Shown one piece after another: positions 5,957 through 11,931 of a stretch of 11,931 bases of DNA (its first letter is position 1; each line of letters begins with the position of its first letter). The notes below the pieces were generated by a model. It made no database searches and was not told where the DNA came from. It saw nothing but the letters and a program-made list of their open reading frames with translations. Position numbers and translations under genes: made by a program. Source of the stretch: Bacteroidales bacterium (GTDB taxonomy: Bacteria > Bacteroidota > Bacteroidia > Bacteroidales > Bacteroidaceae); assembly GCA_004552155.1 (NCBI GenBank), contig SFPF01000024.1, positions 1 through 11,931 of the forward strand, in the 5' to 3' direction.

Positions 5957-8881
5957 ATGAAGAAGTATTTATTTCTTTTTGTTGCTTTCCTGTATGCCCT
6001 GACGGGGAAGGCGGCGCAGACGGACGTGCTCACCGACCAGATGTACACGCCGGCGGAGCTGCAAGGGGCGACTACCACGCTGCGCATCGCACTGCGCAAC
6101 ATGCACGCCTCTGATTACACCACCTACTACTGCGGCAGTGGCAAAGCGGCATTCACAGCCGCCTACACAGTGCTGCTTGAGCCTGTGACCGAGGGCGTAG
6201 CAGGCACTTACTATCTGCGACTCGCCAATCCAACGGCGGCGCAGGGCGAGGGCTATTTCGGGACTACGGGACCAGCCAACTATGGTAGCAAAGGCAATGC
6301 CATGCAGTTTACCATCGTGCATCCTTATGTAGGCGGTACGGGCGTAGAAGAGTATAACAACAGCAACGAATGGACGGGGCGGACCGCTGAAAATCTCGTA
6401 CGCTTTATCTGCTCCGACGGCACCAAGACCCTCAACTCCAGCCAAACGGCTTACAATACCGGGCGTGGCGTATTCACCGTGTTTGAAGTATATAAAGTGG
6501 AGCAGCAGGACGAGCCGACCATTGAAACCATCAGCGCGGCGATTGCCACGGAGGAGGAGTTTGTGGACGGCGGCAAATATATTATCCACGGCGCGGGAGC
6601 CACGAAAGCCTATTTCTATGAAAAGGATCACACTTGCGCCGCCGGCGGCATCACGGCGAATCCGAACAAGCGCATCGGATACGGCACGACGAAGCCTGCC
6701 GTGGGCAGCACGGATTTCACCTATATCTTTACACTTGAAAAGGAGATTGTGGAAGGCGTGGCACAGTATGCCTTCCGCACGAATAGCGGCGGGTACATCG
6801 ACGGCGTCGACCACGGGGCGACCACTGGCGGCGACCCAATCCACACCACAGAAACGAAGTGCACCTTCACGTTGACGCGCGACGGTAACCATTGGCGCGT
6901 CAATTCCACTGTGGCAAACCAGAACCGCAAGCAATGGAACACAGGCGGCGCCGACACGGGCGGCCTGGTGCTCTTTAACGCTGGCGATGCCAACGGCATC
7001 ATTGATTTCTTCGAGGTGAACCACAACACGGCTGCAGACAAAACGGTTTCGTTCTCCTACTATTCCGGCAGCACGCTGCTCGGCGTGGAGAACAAGACGT
7101 TCGCGACTGGCACGCCCGTCAGCGTGACGGTGCCCGATTACGTGGAAGTAACCTCCACCGACCCCGCCGACCTTTCCACCGTGGCTGATGGCGGAACGGT
7201 GAGCGTATCTACCGCAATGAAGGCGGACTGCCCGTTCAAAGTTTCTGAAGCCGCCGAAGCCGCCGACGCCGTTTGGATGAACTGGCAGATACAGCGCAGT
7301 CCCGCCAAATGGGTGTATGCAGGCGAAGGAGATACGGGCGTGAAGGTGACCGCCGCAGCCACGCAGCTGGAGGCAGACCGCTACCAGTGGTGCATGGTGG
7401 GCGACTGGTTCAACGGCTTCACACTCTACAATAAATACACCAAGAAGCAAATTGCAGCCACTGCCCCCGCCGCCAATAACGGCGCAAACACGCTGACGCT
7501 TGCCGATAGCGGCACAAGCCGCTTCGCCCTCGTGCAGAACGGCACGGACTACTATTTCCAACTGAAAGGTGCCGAGAATACCTATATCAGCAATTACAGC
7601 AACAATAATGTAACCGACCTTTACGTGTGGCGCAGCACGAGCAACATCGGCGACGGCGGCTCTAAGTTTGCCGTAGTAGCCGCTCCGACGGAAGAGACGA
7701 TGCTTGCCGACTGGCACGCAGCGGTGGCCGCCGCCACGGAGGGCAACTACGTGAACTGCTACACCGCCGAGGCAAAGGCTGCCGCAGCTGCTGCAACGAC
7801 CATCGCCGAGGCAAAGACCGTAAAGCCCGTGACGTTCGACGTGAACAGCTACTACCGCATCATCTGCGTATCGCCTAAAAATGCGGGTACTACGGGGTAT
7901 GGCGCAGCCACGAAAAACACGCTTACTTTCGACGGCATGCAATACTTCGACGGAGGCAACAGTGCCAACAAGATGCTGCGCCCCGTCTGCGCCGAGGCTT
8001 CGGAGCAGAACATCGGGCAAATCTGGCAATTCAAGGCCACGGACACAGAAGGCGTGTACACGCTCTATAATCCCAATGCGGCGCAATACGTGGGCGGCGT
8101 GACGAACGAAACCAACGGCCGCTTGAAGATGGCCGATACGGGCGATGAACTCGAACTTGTGCCCTATGCCGCCGCCAACCATCAGTTTAAGATCCACCAC
8201 TACGGCACGGACAACGAGAACTGCATGTTTGCCGAAAACTATACGAGCAACGGCTACACCCTCTCCAACTGGGAGAGCGGCGCAAACTCCGCCTCAGCCT
8301 GGTATTTGCTGCCCGTCAGCACGTTCGAGGTGGCGCTCAACGCCGCCGGCACGGACTACTGGGCAAGCCTCTACCTGCCCTTCGACGCCACGCTGCCCGC
8401 CAGCGGCCTGGAAGCCTATTACGGCAAAGCCAAGGAAGGCGGTGCGCTGAAGATGGAGCAGGCCACAGTAGTGCCTGCCAATCAGGGCGTAGTGCTCAAA
8501 GGCACGGCCGACACCTATACGCTCTCGATTGCCGAAGCCGCCGTCACCCCGATTGAAAACAACGTGCTGCAAGGCACGAACAAGTTGCTCGAAGGCATCA
8601 CCTCCGACGATTACTACACGCTTGGCGCAGTGGGTGGCGTAGTGGGCTTCTATCACCCCTCTGCCACGAAGCTCAAAGCCAACAGGGCTTATCTGCCTGC
8701 CGTGGGCGGCGGCGTGAACGCCTTCACGCTCGTATTTGACGAGGGAACTGAAACGGGCATCTCGCACATCGAAACCGCTCAGAGTGCAGCCGACGTGTAC
8801 TACGACCTCAGCGGCCGCCGCATCGCAACGCCGGGCAAGGGACTGTATATCAAGAACGGCAAGAAAGTGCTGGTAAAATGA
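5957..8881 (+). CDS. Large secreted protein of ricin/trefoil-like modules with C-terminal sorting-like tail
   Basis: The 974-aa product has a clear signal peptide (MKKYLFLFVAFLYALTGKAA, no lipobox Cys). The mature part is a chain of beta-rich modules at about residues 40-181, 200-358, 425-577 and 629-788. Several open with a Y-x-(I/L) strand (TYYLRL, KYIIHG, YYRIIC) and close with FEV, FAVV or WYLLP strands, the layout of ricin-like carbohydrate-binding units in Prevotella surface proteins. An Ala-rich helical segment lies near 580-625. Residues about 789-930 form a domain with YWASLYLPFDATLP and NQGVVLKG. The end, DLSGRRI...GKGLYIKNGKKVLVK (about 945-974), is a common Bacteroidales C-terminal tail related to secretion/sorting tails. 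No hydrolase motif was recognised, so carbohydrate or host-surface binding is only inferred. The 61-aa gene follows after 31 bp, probably on the same mRNA. Confidence 0.8.
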   Translation: MKKYLFLFVAFLYALTGKAAQTDVLTDQMYTPAELQGATTTLRIALRNMHASDYTTYYCGSGKAAFTAAYTVLLEPVTEGVAGTYYLRLANPTAAQGEGYFGTTGPANYGSKGNAMQFTIVHPYVGGTGVEEYNNSNEWTGRTAENLVRFICSDGTKTLNSSQTAYNTGRGVFTVFEVYKVEQQDEPTIETISAAIATEEEFVDGGKYIIHGAGATKAYFYEKDHTCAAGGITANPNKRIGYGTTKPAVGSTDFTYIFTLEKEIVEGVAQYAFRTNSGGYIDGVDHGATTGGDPIHTTETKCTFTLTRDGNHWRVNSTVANQNRKQWNTGGADTGGLVLFNAGDANGIIDFFEVNHNTAADKTVSFSYYSGSTLLGVENKTFATGTPVSVTVPDYVEVTSTDPADLSTVADGGTVSVSTAMKADCPFKVSEAAEAADAVWMNWQIQRSPAKWVYAGEGDTGVKVTAAATQLEADRYQWCMVGDWFNGFTLYNKYTKKQIAATAPAANNGANTLTLADSGTSRFALVQNGTDYYFQLKGAENTYISNYSNNNVTDLYVWRSTSNIGDGGSKFAVVAAPTEETMLADWHAAVAAATEGNYVNCYTAEAKAAAAAATTIAEAKTVKPVTFDVNSYYRIICVSPKNAGTTGYGAATKNTLTFDGMQYFDGGNSANKMLRPVCAEASEQNIGQIWQFKATDTEGVYTLYNPNAAQYVGGVTNETNGRLKMADTGDELELVPYAAANHQFKIHHYGTDNENCMFAENYTSNGYTLSNWESGANSASAWYLLPVSTFEVALNAAGTDYWASLYLPFDATLPASGLEAYYGKAKEGGALKMEQATVVPANQGVVLKGTADTYTLSIAEAAVTPIENNVLQGTNKLLEGITSDDYYTLGAVGGVVGFYHPSATKLKANRAYLPAVGGGVNAFTLVFDEGTETGISHIETAQSAADVYYDLSGRRIATPGKGLYIKNGKKVLVK

Positions 8882-8912
8882 GTTTTATAAATTCCTCAAA
8901 ATAGACATAGCC

Positions 8913-9098
8913 ATGAAAAAACAATATATTTCCCCCACCTTTCGGGCATTCGATATCCATGCCGAGCAGGTATTGGCCATGAGCATCACAATCGACGGCG
9001 GCCAGCAGGCCGAGCAGTGGACACAGCAGAAAGGCTGGTATGAAGAAGACTGGACCGACGCAGCCGACGGCGGCAAAGAAGAACAGGGATATTGGTAA
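8913..9098 (+). CDS. Small 61-aa protein of unknown function, MKKxYxxP type
   Basis: It starts MKKQYISPTFRAFDIHAEQV, followed by LAMSITIDGG, and ends with a very acidic, Gln/Trp-rich tail (EQW, GWYEEDWTDAADGG, EEQGYW). There is no hydrophobic signal peptide, membrane segment or Cys. The opening MKK-x-Y-x-x-P followed by an E-x-(V/M)LA-(M/x)S block resembles short uncharacterised proteins often seen in Bacteroidales. The leader-like N-terminus and variable C-terminus recall a precursor peptide, but no maturation or export gene is nearby. It begins 31 bp after the 974-aa secreted protein and ends 11 bp before a terminator, so it is probably the last gene of that operon. Conserved codon-like structure and context support a real gene; the function is unknown. 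Confidence 0.7.
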   Translation: MKKQYISPTFRAFDIHAEQVLAMSITIDGGQQAEQWTQQKGWYEEDWTDAADGGKEEQGYW

Positions 9099-9108
9099 TA
9101 TAAACACG

Positions 9109-9146
9109 AAACAGGATGCACCCATAACGGCGCATCCTGTTTTTTC
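9109..9146. terminator. Terminator between convergent genes, probably bidirectional
   Basis: A perfect 11-bp stem (9109-9119 with 9132-9142, core ACAGGATGC/GCATCCTGT) with a 12-nt loop is followed on the plus strand by TTTTTT. Read on the minus strand it is followed by TTTCGTGTTTA, a weaker T-rich tail. It ends the small-protein transcript, and it lies just downstream of the regulator gene ending at 9174, so it may stop both. Confidence 0.85.
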
Positions 9147-9173
9147 TTGGCAATACCGAAAAGGAACTGCGGT

Positions 9174-11905
9174 TTATTTCTCCCTATTCTTATATTGTAG
9201 CGGCGTCATGCCCGTGCACTTTTTAAAGAGGGTGCAGAAATAGCTGTCGCTGTCCATGCCGCAACGCAGGGCAATTTCCCAAATAGAGAGGTTGGAGCAG
9301 TTGAGGTATTGCTTCGCCATGGCGATGCGGATTTGGAGAATAAAGTCGGTGGTAGTGCAACCTGTGACGGCCTTGACCTTGCGGTTGAGCTGGGCGCGGG
9401 AGAGGCAAAGGGCGTAGGCGAGGGCGTCGTAGTCAATCCTGCCCTTGCCGCTGCTTATGGCGGTGCGGACGGCATCGGTCACCTTTTCTATAAAGGCTTT
9501 GTCGCCTTCGCTCTGCACCGCGCTCTGCACCTCGCCGCCGCTTGCCACGGCCTCGGAATACTTGCGTCGCAGCAGCTCGCGCTGCTCAAGGAGTTTGGAG
9601 GCGCGCAGGGTGAGTTCGTCGGCGTGAAAGGGCTTTTCGAGATAGGCATCCGCGCCTGCCTGCAATCCCTGCAAACGGTCTTCGTGGGTGGCGCGGGCAG
9701 TAACCATGATAACAGGAACGTGACAGATCAGTTCGTCGGCACGCACGCGGCGACACAGTTCGAAGCCGTCCATGCGGGGCATCATCACGTCGGTGATGAT
9801 GAGGTCGGGCACCAACTGCCGCGCCTTTTCGAGGGCTTCTTCGCCATCGGTGGCAAAGTGGAAGCGATAGCCGGCATCGGCGGGAAATTGGCGCTTCATG
9901 TAGCGCGCCACCTCGGGCGTGTCTTCCACAATGAGGACGTGCGTGCCGTCGGAGGCGTCGACATCGCCATCGTCGGCGGTTAGTTCTATCGCTGCCTCGC
10001 CTGCCTCCGCAACGGGGAGCGGTTCGGGAACTGGGTCGGGCTCGTACGTTGAAATAACCTCACCCTTGGCCACAATGGGCAGGATGACGGTGAACACGCT
10101 GCCCTCGCCGGGTGCGGAGTGCACCTCAATCGTGCCTTTCATCTTCTCCACCGAAAGGCTCACGAGGGAAAGCCCGATGCCTGTGCCGATGCCCTGCGTG
10201 TCGTTGGAAACCTGATAGAAAGGCTTAAAGATGTGCTCCTTCTGCTCAGGGGTAAAACCGATGCCCGTATCGCTCACGCGGAGCACGAAGTTGCGCCCGT
10301 CGGTGCTAGCGGACAGGTGTATCTCGCCGCCGGGGGCGGTAAACTTGATGGCGTTGGAGAGGAGGTTTTGTACAATTTTCTGCACGTAGTCGCCCACGTA
10401 GTCCATGAGTACTTGCTTTTCTTGCGGTTCAAAGGCGAGCGTGATACCAGCAGTGGCGGCAATGGTAGCGTGGCTTTCGGCAATGCTCCTAATCAGCGGC
10501 ACAACGTCGCCATGCTTCCAAGCAGGTTGCTGCATGGATGCGCCGGCGGTCATCTTGGCAATGTCGAGGATTTGGTTGATGAGCCGCAGCAACCCCTGTT
10601 CGCTACGCACAATGGCGGCGGCATCGCTATGGATTTCGCTATCGGGCGGGGCGAGGCGCATCACCTCACCGGCGGCGGAGTGGATAATGGTGAGGGGCGT
10701 GCGGAACTCGTGGGTGATGTTGGTGAAGAAATTGGTGCGCATCTGCTCCGTCTCTTTCATAATCTTCTGCTGCCGGGCACGCATCCTGCCGGCATAGAGC
10801 AGGAAGCCGATGGCGGTGCAGGCGAGGAGAAACGCAATGATGAAGCAGATGAGCGTGACAGTGCGGATGGTTTCCTCTTTCTCGTAGTTTAGCCGCATGA
10901 GCTCCATCTCGCTTTGCTTGCGCTCGCGCTCGTAGTTGATGCGCACATTCTGCATATGGTTCATGTTTTTCTCGCTCTGCACGCTGTCGGCATATTGCTG
11001 GCTCTTTACGAAACAGGCGAGGGCGGCGCGGCTGTCGCCCTGGCGGTCATGGAGGAGGTATTCAAGGCGATAAGCCTCGGCGAGATGCTCAAGCGACGGC
11101 ATAGCCTCGGCGGTGTGCCTGGCGCTGTCGAGATAGACGGCAGCGCGGGTCAAATCTCCTTTCTCCACATTCACGCGGGCGAGTGCGAGACAGGCTTCGA
11201 GCCAGTGCCAGGCGTCGCCTTTCTGCGTCATGAGGTCGTAGGCGCGGCGATACGACGCGGCTGCGCTGTCGAGGCGGTGCTCTTGTTCGTAGAGCCGCCC
11301 GAAGTGGGTGTGGCAAAGAGAGATTCCGAGCGGGGAGTTTGCCTCGCGGTTGAACTGCATGGAGCGGACGTAATAATATTTTGCGGAGTCGAGCCTGCCA
11401 TCTGCCTCGAAGAGTGCGCCGATATTGGCGCAGTTGATGGCCTGTCCGAGCGCGCTGCCCAGGCGGCAAAACTCTCCTTGTCGCTATAAGCATCACTGTA
11501 AGCCAGTGCCTGATAATGGTAGGAAGAGGCCTCGTCGAGGATACCCATGCGGCGGAAGTTAGTACCAATGTTGTTGAGTGCCTGAATGATTTGAATGGTG
11601 TCGCACTGCTCCACGGCGCGTTGCAGTCCCTGCTTGTGCGCTTCGATGGCTTCGGCGAAACGGCTCTCTTCGCGGTAACGCTTGCCCAGTTCGCGGTAGG
11701 CCGCCATTTCGCCATAAGCATTGCCTTCGGCGGCATACTGCTGCGCCGCCGCCAAGAGCGTGTCGCAGTCGCGATTGGAAAGCAGCACGCTGTCGATGGC
11801 CTTGCGCTCGGCTTCGGAATAAGGGTTTACGGACGCGCCGCCTCCGCAAGCGGCATAGATTAAAAGCGGAAGGAGCAATGACGCAAGTTTACCTATCTTA
11901 TGCAA
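9174..11905 (-). CDS. Hybrid two-component sensor/regulator with TPR sensor region, frameshifted
   Basis: Restoring one base near 11461-11466 gives about 910 aa. Order (repaired numbering): hydrophobic N-terminus with a possible lipobox YAAC near 19; about six TPR-like helix pairs to about 310; a charged coiled coil; a membrane segment about 349-372; HisKA with NITHEFRTPL (His about 399); HATPase with QNLLSNAIKF, SDTGIGF, FKPFYQ and GTGIGLSL; an acidic Pro-rich linker; a receiver with VED (about 662), phospho-acceptor Asp in ITDVMMP (about 706) and Lys in EKPF (about 758); an AraC-type HTH about 822-910. All phosphotransfer residues are present. Such hybrids sense a signal outside or at the membrane and directly control nearby genes, often surface or glycan-use genes. 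The first usable start in the window is TTG 11905, but the frame stays open to the window edge, so the true start may lie beyond it. The gene is convergent to the 974-aa/61-aa pair. Confidence 0.85.
11461..11466 (-). other. Frameshift site in the hybrid regulator
   Basis: On the minus strand the upstream frame reads ...DKESFAAW then leaves the TPR pattern. The downstream frame reads GSALGQAINCANIGALFEAD, a good TPR continuation. Adding one C to make GCC GCC CTG GGC gives FAALGSALGQA and joins the two frames. No X-XXY-YYZ slippery heptamer is present, so a one-base loss or a sequencing/assembly error is more likely than programmed frameshifting. Confidence 0.8.
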
Positions 11906-11931
11906 AAGACGGGCAAAGGCAAGGCATACGG

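Noticed and set aside
5969..8200. 743-codon open frame on the minus strand
   Set aside because: It lies wholly inside the 974-aa gene on the other strand, has no start context or domain, and its His/Val/Gly/Arg-rich makeup is what the complement of GC-rich coding DNA gives.
11461..11480. Programmed -1 ribosomal frameshift
   Set aside because: No slippery X-XXY-YYZ heptamer in the reading frame and no clear downstream stimulatory structure; a one-base loss explains it more simply.

Overview
The window looks chromosomal and Bacteroidales, most likely Prevotella or a close relative. The signs are EF-G and S10 sequences of Bacteroidetes type, TAnnTTTG-like -7 boxes, A-rich leaders without clear Shine-Dalgarno sites, a hybrid two-component regulator, and large secreted proteins ending in a short GxYxxxxGxxxxLVK-like tail. 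This placement is by recognition, not by database search.

Left end (1-1277): the 3' end of fusA, a hairpin in the fusA-rpsJ gap, complete rpsJ (S10), then a strong intrinsic terminator. The expected next gene of the S10 operon, rplC, is absent. A HicA-HicB toxin-antitoxin pair with its own likely promoter follows instead.

Middle (1324-8881): two large secreted proteins point the same way. The first (1164 aa) has three choice-of-anchor-J/cleaved-adhesin-like domains around a propeller-like centre and fibronectin-like domains. The second (974 aa) is a chain of beta-rich, ricin/trefoil-like modules. Between them lie 1138 bp without a convincing gene. This gap holds a strong terminator, then a 635-bp element with imperfect inverted arms of about 125 bp. 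The interior of the element is built on a 21-bp period: four tandem copies of a palindromic 21-bp unit, plus two other repeat pairs also spaced by exactly 21 bp. This non-coding element is the least explained structure in the window. A likely -7 box lies upstream of the second secreted protein.

Right end (8913-11931): a 61-aa protein of unknown function sits 31 bp behind the second secreted protein and ends at a terminator. Convergent to it, on the minus strand, is a hybrid sensor kinase/response regulator with TPRs, a membrane segment, HisKA, HATPase, receiver and AraC-type HTH. As given it is broken by a -1 frameshift near 11461-11466; restoring one base gives about 910 aa. Its 5' end may lie outside the window. 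It could control the convergent secreted-protein/small-protein pair, but nothing in the sequence proves this.
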